Assembly: GCA_025924755.1 (NCBI GenBank)
Contig: JAICHT010000088.1
Span: 1 to 12,318 of the forward strand
Source: Chitinophagaceae bacterium
Lineage (GTDB): Bacteria > Bacteroidota > Bacteroidia > Chitinophagales > Chitinophagaceae
Length of the DNA: 12,318 bases
Direction: 5' to 3'
Each line of letters starts with the position of its first letter. Positions within the stretch are counted from its first letter, which is position 1. This document shows positions 6,513 to 12,318 of this stretch, piece by piece. The position numbers and the translations under genes were made by a program. The notes under the pieces were generated by a model. It was given only the letters and a program-made list of their open reading frames with translations, did not search any database and was not told where the DNA came from.

Positions 6513-7541
6513 TTACTTTGCAGCCGTATAGTTCTTTTTCATAGCTATTTTATAGCGCATAATTACTTCTTTATTGTAGATAATATATAACCATTCAACC
6601 GAAGCAGATGCCACTATATAGCTACATGTTATCTTTTTGCCAACTACCTTGCACAACTGTTGCACACTATCTTTTCTACCTACCTGCACAAAAAGCGTTG
6701 AGTCAAAAAATAAACTGTCGGATACGACTAAGTCCTTTGTAACATCATCTGTTTCCAGTTCTACGGATATTGTATCTCCTACGGATGCTTCGATAATACC
6801 GTTGCTAGGAGTAAATGAATGTATTGGGTACTTGGCAAAACCGGAATATTTAAATGGCGTGTGCTTAAACTCCTCTATAGTGAAATCGGCGGATAACAAA
6901 GTCCACTGCGGATCTTCCGGATAATGATCACGGATAAAACTTCTGGGTGGCGTTAAAAAATAAAACTCATCAAAGTTTTTTACATAATCATTACTGAACG
7001 ATACATAGCCACTTGCCCAGGTTACATCCAGCAATTTCCATGCACTGTCAATATACACCGCATTCCAGGTATGGTTGGCTCTGAACTTTGCACCTGCCCG
7101 GTTGCTGTTTGTTTTAGCATAACCGGTTATTATTTCTGAACGTATACCAGCATAATCGCACAGGGTTTTAAATAGGCGTGCATAGCCATCGCATACGGCT
7201 ACCCCATTTTCTAATACGCCTTCGGCCACTCTTTCATTTAAAGGTTTTAATACGCTTGAGGTATCGTCAGTTTCAGAATGAAAAGCAATTTTAGAGTAGG
7301 AGTTGGAGCTATGAGGCGATACACGTACTCTATAAGCAATGTGCTCTGCTATCCACTTAAAAATAGAACGTACTTTTTGTAAATCGGTAGTGTAATTAGC
7401 GGTGAGTTGTTTGGCTAATGTATCTGGTGGCGCGGCCTGTATAGATTGCACCCGTTCATCAATTTGAGAAAAGTCGATACTTTCCTGCCCGAACGAAACG
7501 TTCGCAATTATCATCAGCAATATGCTTCCCCACCACTTCAT
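6513..7541 (-). CDS. Secreted transglutaminase-like protein, kyphoscoliosis-peptidase type
   Basis: A 342-residue exported protein. The signal peptide is MKWWG plus a hydrophobic core, with cleavage likely after SFG (residue 18). A transglutaminase-like core follows, with the full Cys-His-Asp triad: C117 in GVAVCDGYA, H157 in NHTWNAV, D172 in LLDVTW. The segment after it (FYFLTPPRSFIRDHYPEDPQW, about 194-214) strongly recalls the region following the core in animal kyphoscoliosis peptidase and its bacterial relatives. The last 110 residues look like a beta-rich domain. Such proteins may act as proteases, cross-linking enzymes or peptidoglycan/peptide amidases; the intact triad argues for activity, but the substrate is unknown. 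A TAnnTTTG element lies about 60 bases upstream, suggesting its own promoter. Confidence 0.85.
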   Translation of the reverse strand: MKWWGSILLMIIANVSFGQESIDFSQIDERVQSIQAAPPDTLAKQLTANYTTDLQKVRSIFKWIAEHIAYRVRVSPHSSNSYSKIAFHSETDDTSSVLKPLNERVAEGVLENGVAVCDGYARLFKTLCDYAGIRSEIITGYAKTNSNRAGAKFRANHTWNAVYIDSAWKLLDVTWASGYVSFSNDYVKNFDEFYFLTPPRSFIRDHYPEDPQWTLLSADFTIEEFKHTPFKYSGFAKYPIHSFTPSNGIIEASVGDTISVELETDDVTKDLVVSDSLFFDSTLFVQVGRKDSVQQLCKVVGKKITCSYIVASASVEWLYIIYNKEVIMRYKIAMKKNYTAAK

Positions 7542-7600
7542 AATCCACTATATAACGGAAGTTGTTTACAGTTACTGGCAACTTCGTCCTTATTAAGATA

Positions 7601-7608
7601 CAAAATTA
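7601..7608 (-). promoter_or_regulatory. Candidate -7 element for the transglutaminase-like gene
   Basis: TAATTTTG on the minus strand matches the Bacteroidota -7 consensus TAnnTTTG exactly. It would place a transcript start about 50 bases before the ATG at 7541. There is no TTG at the usual 19 to 21 bases upstream (the nearest is 28 away), so it is only a moderate candidate. A hairpin-forming repeat GAAGTTG/CAACTTC (7558-7564 with 7579-7585) would lie in the resulting leader. Confidence 0.35.
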
Positions 7609-7627
7609 TCCTTGAATTGATAATAGT

Positions 7628-8332
7628 TTACTGCCACAACCTTGCGCCGCCTTTTATACCATCTTTATTGGTAACAACGGTAATATTGTCGTCCAGCTTA
7701 AATTTTAATTCATCTGCATTGCCGCCGCTTATATATAAACGATCGTAATTAAATACTGTCTTTAATATAGTCAGAACCCGTTTCATCCTTTCGTTCCACC
7801 GGTCTTCGCCAATATCCTTAAATGCTTTTTCACCAATATATTCATCATAGTTTTTGCGCTTGGTTACAGGGTGATGAGACAACTCCAGGTGTGGCAGCAG
7901 TTTGCCATCTTTAAGTAAAGCAGTACCAAAACCAGTACCCAACGTAATCACCATTTCCAGGCCTTTGCCACTAGCCACACCCAACCCTTGCAGGTCCGCA
8001 TCATTTACTACTTGCACCGGCTTACCCAATACTGCTCCCAGCTCTTTATTCAAATCAATTTGCTTCCAAAACTCGTTACCTAAGTTTGGCGCAGTATATA
8101 CTACTCCATCTCGTACATATCCCGGAAAGCCTACTGCCACCTTATCATATTCCGGAAAAGCGGAAACCAGTTCTTTAATTGTTGCAATAATATTTAGCGG
8201 AGTAGCCGGCCGTGGCGTATTCATTTTTTTATAATCCATTACCAAACTTCCCGCCTGGTTTAATATGGTTGCTTTTACATGCGAACCGCCGATATCAATC
8301 GTTAAAATTTTCGTTTCGGATATAGCATTCAT
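7628..8332 (-). CDS. ROK-family sugar kinase, polyphosphate-glucokinase-like
   Basis: A 234-residue kinase of the ROK branch of the actin-like ATPase fold, most like polyphosphate/ATP glucokinases (phosphorylation of glucose or a similar hexose at O6). Phosphate-1 motif D13-I-G-G-S-H-V-K is followed by GFPG (68-71), the catalytic segment V-N110-D111-A-D113, the phosphate-2 motif LGTGFGTAL (131-139), and the sugar-binding ELSHHP (150-155). The zinc motif C-x-C-G-x-x-G-C of classical ROK kinases and repressors is absent, as in polyphosphate glucokinases, and there is no DNA-binding domain. At 234 residues it is somewhat short for the family, mainly at the C-terminus. Whether the donor is polyphosphate or ATP cannot be told from sequence alone. 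It stands alone between an unrelated kinase and a secreted protein. Confidence 0.85.
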   Translation of the reverse strand: MNAISETKILTIDIGGSHVKATILNQAGSLVMDYKKMNTPRPATPLNIIATIKELVSAFPEYDKVAVGFPGYVRDGVVYTAPNLGNEFWKQIDLNKELGAVLGKPVQVVNDADLQGLGVASGKGLEMVITLGTGFGTALLKDGKLLPHLELSHHPVTKRKNYDEYIGEKAFKDIGEDRWNERMKRVLTILKTVFNYDRLYISGGNADELKFKLDDNITVVTNKDGIKGGARLWQ

Positions 8333-8337
8333 AATGG

Positions 8338-8345
8338 CAAATTTA
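8338..8345 (-). promoter_or_regulatory. Possible -7 element abutting the sugar kinase start
   Basis: TAAATTTG on the minus strand matches TAnnTTTG and ends five bases before the ATG. If used, the mRNA would be leaderless or nearly so. No TTG lies at the expected distance and the region is AT-rich, so chance is a real possibility. Confidence 0.2.
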
Positions 8346-8428
8346 AAGTTAGGGTTTAAGGGTTTTGGAAGTTATCTGGAAATGTAAGATAAATAAGAAA
8401 GAAAAATTGAAATAAAAATTTCGGCCGT

Positions 8429-10342
8429 TTATAAAACCGGTAATAAAATTTTAAAAGTAGCGCCCTTACCTACCTCGCCTTCGGCCGCTATATAACCGTG
8501 ATGGTTGTGTATGACTTTTTCGGCTATTGCCAGCCCCACTCCCGTTCCCGCATATTCTTCTTTGCCATGAAGCCGCTGAAAAACTTTAAAAATCTGGCCT
8601 GCATGTTTTTGCTCGAAACCAATCCCGTTATCTTTTACTTTAATGAGGTAAAAGGAATGATTCAGATCGTCAGGAGCTATTTCCATTCCAGTTTCCGTTC
8701 CTTTTAAAATCTCCGAACTGATAACAATATAAGGCGGTGTACCCGCTTGTGCATATTTGATAGCATTGCCTATTAAATTTTGAAACAGCTGACGCAGTTG
8801 TAATTTATCGCCCTTTACCACCGGTAACGGATGTATGGAAATTACCGCTTCTTTTTCCTGGATAGCAGCTTCAAGATCGGTTAATGATTCTGTTATCAAT
8901 GTGTTTAGGCCTATCTCTTCCAATGCATCTGGCTTTATGCTTACAGAAGAGTACGATAACAAATCATCTATCAACATACGCATCCGCATTGCGGCTGCCT
9001 GGATGCGTTCAAACAAAGCAATGCCATCTGCCTCCAGCATCGGGGCATACCTGCTTTTTAAGCGGTCGGAAAACGTAAATATTTTTCGTAAAGGTTCTTG
9101 TAAATCATGCGAAGCAGCATAGGCAAACTCTTTTAAGCTTTGGTTAGAGTTTTTCAATTGCTCTACAGAAGATTCTAGCTGCAATTGCAGCCTTTTTATA
9201 CTGGTTTGATCGGTGAAAATCACTAATACTTCATTACCTATTTTGGTGCACATGATATTGAAGTAAAAATCATATCCATCATGGTTGTAATGATAATCCA
9301 GCTGGTTGGTTTTATTGTGTAAATAGGTGTCTACATACACATTAAATAACCCTATTTTATAACCTGGAAACCATGTGCTTCCTAAGCTGCCGGTTAACGT
9401 TTCTGCCTTTTGACCAATATAAGTGGCAACCCAAGGGTTTACAATACCAAACCGGAAATCTTCTATTTCGCCCTTGTCATCTTTTACAGGATCTAAGGTA
9501 AAAATACCCACCTGAGATGCGTTGATAATAGTGGTTAACCTGGAGGCAGATATTTCAAGTTCCTGCTGGTATTCTTTTAGGCGGGTAATATCAATAAAAG
9601 TAGTCAGAAAGCCATCATCCAGCTTAACGGTAGATACAAAAAACCAACAGTTTACGCCGGACATATACCGCTCCCGGTTGTAGGGCAATCCTTCATCTAC
9701 CACTTTTTTATAATTGTCAAAATAGGCTTCCGTATTGCGCAATTTACTCACATCCTTATAGCTGGTAGTTCTCAAAAAGGCCTCATCAAAGCCGGTAAGT
9801 TCACGGGCAGGTTCATTGCTCATTAAATACCGGAAATCTACGATCTGGTTTTTGGTATCCCGCACAGCCTGGTATACCAATATTCCATTTTGCGAATGGT
9901 TTACCAGCTCATTTAAAAAGTTGGTTTGCTTTTGTGCAAAATGTTCGGCCTCCCGCTGCCCTTTCCGGTCACGGGTAATATTAATAACACCATCATGAAA
10001 CTTTTTACGGAGTACATCTACCGTAATATCAGTTTTAGAATAATAGTAGGTAAACTCCTGGGGCTGACCGGTTTCATATACTTTTAAATATTGAAGGAAC
10101 ACTTCTTCTTTAGCCTCTGGGCCGGGTAAGGTATCTTTTACTAAATATTTACCCGCCATAAAACCCTGTGCATAACCTAACATTTTCTCAGTCGACGCAT
10201 TGGTGTAATGCAGTATAAAATCTGTTATTTTTTTATTGCCTTCTTTATCGGCTTCCCATACGGGCTTAGCCCATACCACCGCATCGGGCAACGTATCTAA
10301 AAAGTCGGTAAGCAGTAATTCGCTTTCAACGGTATAGCTCAT
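8429..10342 (-). CDS. Soluble three-PAS hybrid-free sensor histidine kinase
   Basis: A 637-residue sensor kinase. Three PAS-like sensory domains (about 10-125, 143-255 and 268-385) are followed by a short coiled linker (385-402), a HisKA domain with phospho-acceptor H412 in FAYAASHDLQEPLRK, and a HATPase domain with N526 (N box), D571 in DNGIGF (G1), IFKVFQRLH (F box) and G599-T-G-V-G603 (G2). The H-box wording is typical of phytochrome-like and PAS-rich kinases. There is no signal peptide, no membrane segment and no receiver domain, so it should sense a cytoplasmic cue and signal to a response regulator encoded elsewhere. Each PAS domain lacks an obvious His or Cys that would point to heme or flavin, so the ligand is unknown. 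A promoter about 280 bases upstream, with a terminator-like hairpin between, may control it. Confidence 0.92.
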   Translation of the reverse strand: MSYTVESELLLTDFLDTLPDAVVWAKPVWEADKEGNKKITDFILHYTNASTEKMLGYAQGFMAGKYLVKDTLPGPEAKEEVFLQYLKVYETGQPQEFTYYYSKTDITVDVLRKKFHDGVINITRDRKGQREAEHFAQKQTNFLNELVNHSQNGILVYQAVRDTKNQIVDFRYLMSNEPARELTGFDEAFLRTTSYKDVSKLRNTEAYFDNYKKVVDEGLPYNRERYMSGVNCWFFVSTVKLDDGFLTTFIDITRLKEYQQELEISASRLTTIINASQVGIFTLDPVKDDKGEIEDFRFGIVNPWVATYIGQKAETLTGSLGSTWFPGYKIGLFNVYVDTYLHNKTNQLDYHYNHDGYDFYFNIMCTKIGNEVLVIFTDQTSIKRLQLQLESSVEQLKNSNQSLKEFAYAASHDLQEPLRKIFTFSDRLKSRYAPMLEADGIALFERIQAAAMRMRMLIDDLLSYSSVSIKPDALEEIGLNTLITESLTDLEAAIQEKEAVISIHPLPVVKGDKLQLRQLFQNLIGNAIKYAQAGTPPYIVISSEILKGTETGMEIAPDDLNHSFYLIKVKDNGIGFEQKHAGQIFKVFQRLHGKEEYAGTGVGLAIAEKVIHNHHGYIAAEGEVGKGATFKILLPVL

Positions 10343-10465
10343 AGTAGCTTGAAGTAGGCAGCAATTTAAAAGTTTTCAATTAAGTATTTTTTTTAATAAC
10401 AAAGTTGTAACCTTTATAGATTATTTAGCGGAATATTATTGGAGCAAGTGCTGTAGGATAGGTAT

Positions 10466-10493
10466 AAAAGATAAACCCCTCGTTGGAGGGGTT
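10466..10493 (-). terminator. Hairpin terminator or attenuator on the minus strand
   Basis: Perfect stem AACCCCTC/GAGGGGTT (10474-10481 with 10486-10493) with a four-base loop. On the minus strand it is followed by TATCTTTTATA, a broken T-run; on the + strand no T-run follows. It lies between the promoter at 10623-10652 and the histidine kinase start, so it either ends a small RNA or acts as an attenuator. Confidence 0.6.
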
Positions 10494-10616
10494 CAATCAT
10501 TTCAGGTGGTTGGTGTTGCTTGTAAATTCTTTTTAGACGGACACCTGTTAGCTTTTCAAGAATTGGATTTGGATAAAAAACGGACCTTTCTTCGGATATT
10601 GGATATCATCAAACTT
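10466..10616 (-). ncRNA. Putative small RNA A (or attenuated leader of the histidine kinase)
   Basis: A well-formed Bacteroidota promoter (10623-10652) and a hairpin terminator (10466-10493) bracket about 150 bases that hold no protein gene; the longest frame near the start is 17 codons from an ATG at 10609. Two internal pairings are visible: AATTCTT (10525-10531) with AAGAATT (10558-10564), and CAGGTG (10503-10508) with CACCTG (10542-10547). They cross each other, so they form either a pseudoknot or two alternative folds. The transcript start is estimated from the promoter. Because the kinase gene starts 124 bases beyond the terminator on the same strand and has no nearer promoter that I can see, the RNA may be a cis-acting leader. 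Confidence 0.5.
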
Positions 10617-10622
10617 CTACTA

Positions 10623-10652
10623 CAAAAGTAAAAGTCATAGCAACTCTTACAA
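10623..10652 (-). promoter_or_regulatory. Bacteroidota-type promoter, minus strand
   Basis: On the minus strand TTG (10650-10652), a 19-base spacer, then TACTTTTG (10623-10630). This matches the known TTG ... TAnnTTTG promoter of Bacteroidota in both elements and in spacing, the best match in the window. Transcription would start near 10616 and run toward the histidine kinase. Confidence 0.65.
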
Positions 10653-10662
10653 TTGTGTTTCC

Positions 10663-10677
10663 ACTTTATATTAAAGT
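10663..10677. promoter_or_regulatory. Palindrome just upstream of the promoter
   Basis: ACTTTA-TAT-TAAAGT is a perfect 15-base interrupted palindrome whose near edge is 10 bases beyond the TTG element of the minus-strand promoter (about -45 to -60). That is a usual place for a dimeric activator. No known regulator is matched. Confidence 0.35.
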
Positions 10678-10749
10678 AGCGGTTTTTACTAACGCACCGT
10701 TTACCCGCAAGTAAATACATCAGGTAATTGTACGATGAATTATAACATC

Positions 10750-10787
10750 CTAGCGATTGTTGGTTGACGCAATAAAATCGTAGCTAG
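10750..10787. repeat. Imperfect hairpin in the gene-free region
   Basis: CTAGCGATT (10750-10758) pairs with AATC (10776-10779) and GCTAG (10783-10787), leaving a three-base bulge. No T-run follows on either strand. It sits between the two proposed small RNAs, in a stretch (10678-10856) where I see nothing else. Confidence 0.3.
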
Positions 10788-10856
10788 AAATCTTTAAAAG
10801 AATATTTTGCGGGCAGAAAACGGAATTGCTGATTTAAGAATTGTTTATTACTTTGC

Positions 10857-10886
10857 AAAAAAAAGCCCACTGTAGAAACAGCGGGC
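10857..10886 (-). terminator. Rho-independent terminator, minus strand
   Basis: On the minus strand GCCCGCTGT, loop TTCT, ACAGTGGGC (nine pairs, one G-U), then eight T. This is a textbook terminator. The only protein gene to its right in the window runs the other way, so it must end a non-coding or antisense transcript. Confidence 0.8.
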
Positions 10887-10888
10887 GC

Positions 10889-10994
10889 TAACGATTGCTT
10901 GCCATATGAAAGAGTTCAAAATTCTATTTGTGCTGGTTATTACAGCTTAACTTTTTCGAATGAGCTAACGGTTACTTGCTTTAACGATTGCCTG
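10889..10994. repeat. Three copies of a 13-base repeat, TAACGRTTRCYTG
   Basis: Copies at 10889-10901 (TAACGATTGCTTG), 10966-10978 (TAACGGTTACTTG) and 10982-10994 (TAACGATTGCCTG), all in the same orientation. Copies one and three also share ATATGRA a few bases further on. The middle copy contains the interrupted palindrome TAAC-G-GTTA. They may be parts of a repeated RNA element in small RNA B or protein-binding sites between it and the gene at 11143. Confidence 0.45.
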
Positions 10995-11142
10995 TCTATA
11001 TGGATAACTCATTCTTCTGATATAAAAGTAAGATGAGTGGCAATACTTTTTTCACCAATTTATGGCGATTTAATTATGGCAAAAAAGGGTTTGTTCTTGT
11101 GTAGCCCTTACTGGTATTGCATTTCAGAATAACAATGTAATT

Positions 11143-12318
11143 ATGCCCAACCGCTTTACCGATACATTATTTCAGTTAATCCATTCTCTGGAAAAGTCAG
11201 AAAAAAGGCATTTTAAACTTTATATTAAAAGAAGTTCCTCAAAAGAAGACCTAAAAATCGTTCAGCTTTTCGATGCATTGGACAAACTAAGTGAGTACGA
11301 TGAAAAGCTGCTTCTGAAAAAATTGCCGGGTATTGAAAAACCGCAACTCTCCAATTTAAAAACGCATTTATATAAACAGGTATTGGCCAGCCTTCGCTTA
11401 TTAAAAAGTGCCGATGATGTAGACCTGCAGTTAAATGAACAACTGGATTATGCCCGCATCCTGTATAATAAAGGCTTGTATATTCAAAGCCTTAAAATAC
11501 TGGAACGGATAAAAGAACAGGCTTTATCCTACAACCAGGATACGTTCTTAATTCAGGCTATCTCGTTAGAAAAAAAAATTGAGATCCTGCACATTACCCG
11601 AAGCATGCAAGACCGCGCTGACCGCTTAACTACAGAAGCCAACGATGTGCACGAAAGGCGGCGTATTATTACACAACTATCCAACCTTGCGCTTCAGCTA
11701 TACAGTTGGTATGTAAAAAACGGGCATGCCCGAAATGAAAAAGATGAAACAGGTGTTAACCAGTTTTTTTACAACAATTTGCCGGCCAATGCCTTTGAAT
11801 ATAACGGTTTTTATGAAAGGCTTTATCTCTATCAAAGCTACTGCTGGTATGCATTTATACGACAAGACTTTTTAATGTACTATCGCTATACGCAAAAATG
11901 GGTGGATCTGTTTAGCGAACAACCGGCCATGTTGCATGTAGAAACCGGACACTATATCAAAGGCATGCACAATCTGCTGAATGCTCATTTTGATCTACGC
12001 AATTATCAAAAGTACGAAACTACCTTACGCATTTTTGAAGCCTTTGCCTCGTCGGGTACTGCACAGCACAACGACAACTTCAGGGTGCAAACTTTTGTGT
12101 ATTTATATACGTCTAAAATTAACCAGCATTTTATGCTGGGAAGTTTTAAAGAAGGCATTTCGCTGGTGCCTTATATAGAAGAAAAGCTGGCAGAAAATGT
12201 ATTGTTTATTGATAAGCACCGCATATTGGTTTTTAACTATAAAATTGCCAACCTTTATTTTGGAAGCGGCGATTATAAAACCTCTATTGATTATCTACAG
12301 CGGATTATCAACGAACCC
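11143..12318 (+). CDS. Helical-repeat protein of unknown function, 3' end outside the window
   Basis: An open frame of 392 codons runs from the ATG at 11143 to the right edge without a stop, so the C-terminus is missing. I recognise the opening MPNRFTDTLFQLIHSLEK followed by SEKRHFKLYIKR as that of a conserved, uncharacterised protein common in Chitinophagaceae and relatives. The sequence is almost all alpha-helical, with paired amphipathic helices and recurring small/aromatic patterns (for example YARILYNKGLYIQSLKILERI, residues about 105-125, and IANLYFGSGDYKTSIDYLQRI near the end) like degenerate TPR units. There is no signal peptide or membrane segment, so it is cytoplasmic and probably a protein-binding scaffold. 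It has no same-strand partner in the window. Confidence 0.85.
   Translation, partial: MPNRFTDTLFQLIHSLEKSEKRHFKLYIKRSSSKEDLKIVQLFDALDKLSEYDEKLLLKKLPGIEKPQLSNLKTHLYKQVLASLRLLKSADDVDLQLNEQLDYARILYNKGLYIQSLKILERIKEQALSYNQDTFLIQAISLEKKIEILHITRSMQDRADRLTTEANDVHERRRIITQLSNLALQLYSWYVKNGHARNEKDETGVNQFFYNNLPANAFEYNGFYERLYLYQSYCWYAFIRQDFLMYYRYTQKWVDLFSEQPAMLHVETGHYIKGMHNLLNAHFDLRNYQKYETTLRIFEAFASSGTAQHNDNFRVQTFVYLYTSKINQHFMLGSFKEGISLVPYIEEKLAENVLFIDKHRILVFNYKIANLYFGSGDYKTSIDYLQRIINEP

Larger units (their letters stand above)
10857..11016 (-). ncRNA. Putative small RNA B
   Basis: Inferred from the strong terminator at 10857-10886 with no minus-strand protein gene before it. Reading the minus strand there is a first stem CTCATTC/GAATGAG (10958-10964 with 11008-11014) enclosing two repeat units, a second small stem (GCTG/CAGC around 10932-10946) and the terminator hairpin. 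The proposed start near 11016 comes from TACTTTTA (11023-11030), one mismatch from TAnnTTTG; a properly spaced TTG is lacking, so the 5' end is uncertain. The target or role is unknown. Confidence 0.4.

Noticed and set aside
10486..10502. GGGGTTCAATC resembles the T arm of a tRNA.
   Set aside because: The 3' side of the arm does not pair and no acceptor or anticodon arm is found; the bases belong to a terminator hairpin.

Overview
The window looks like chromosomal DNA of a Bacteroidota bacterium, most likely of the Chitinophagaceae or close kin. The reasons are the low-GC coding style, a DUF4266/DUF3570 gene pair, a promoter of the Bacteroidota type (TTG, 19 bases, TAnnTTTG), and a truncated helical protein at the right edge whose N-terminus I recognise from that group. 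The assignment rests on family knowledge and not on a marker gene.

Left part (295-3637, + strand): a tight five-gene cassette made of a Rieske [2Fe-2S] lipoprotein, an exported thioredoxin-fold protein with a CGPC site, an ApbE-type FAD:protein FMN transferase, a small DUF4266 lipoprotein ending in CGCN, and a DUF3570 outer-membrane protein. It ends at a strong hairpin terminator. Iron-sulfur, dithiol and flavin chemistry plus an outer-membrane partner suggest an extracytoplasmic redox or cofactor-maturation system of unknown purpose. This is the best candidate here for an undescribed system.

Middle part: after a 616-base gap holding a GC-rich structured island and a long hairpin comes htpG (Hsp90). 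It converges on a minus-strand series across a shared bidirectional terminator. From right to left that series is a soluble three-PAS sensor histidine kinase, a short ROK/polyphosphate-glucokinase-like sugar kinase, a secreted transglutaminase-like protein of the kyphoscoliosis-peptidase type, and a 75-residue orphan. These genes share no obvious pathway.

Right part (10343-11142): 800 bases without a protein gene but full of signals. A Bacteroidota promoter on the minus strand with a palindrome just upstream leads after about 150 bases to a hairpin terminator, so it is either a small RNA or an attenuated leader of the histidine kinase. A second, stronger minus-strand terminator ends another probable small RNA that carries three copies of a 13-base repeat. 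The window closes inside a + strand gene of unknown function (11143 onward). No tRNA, rRNA, CRISPR array, insertion sequence or phage gene was seen.
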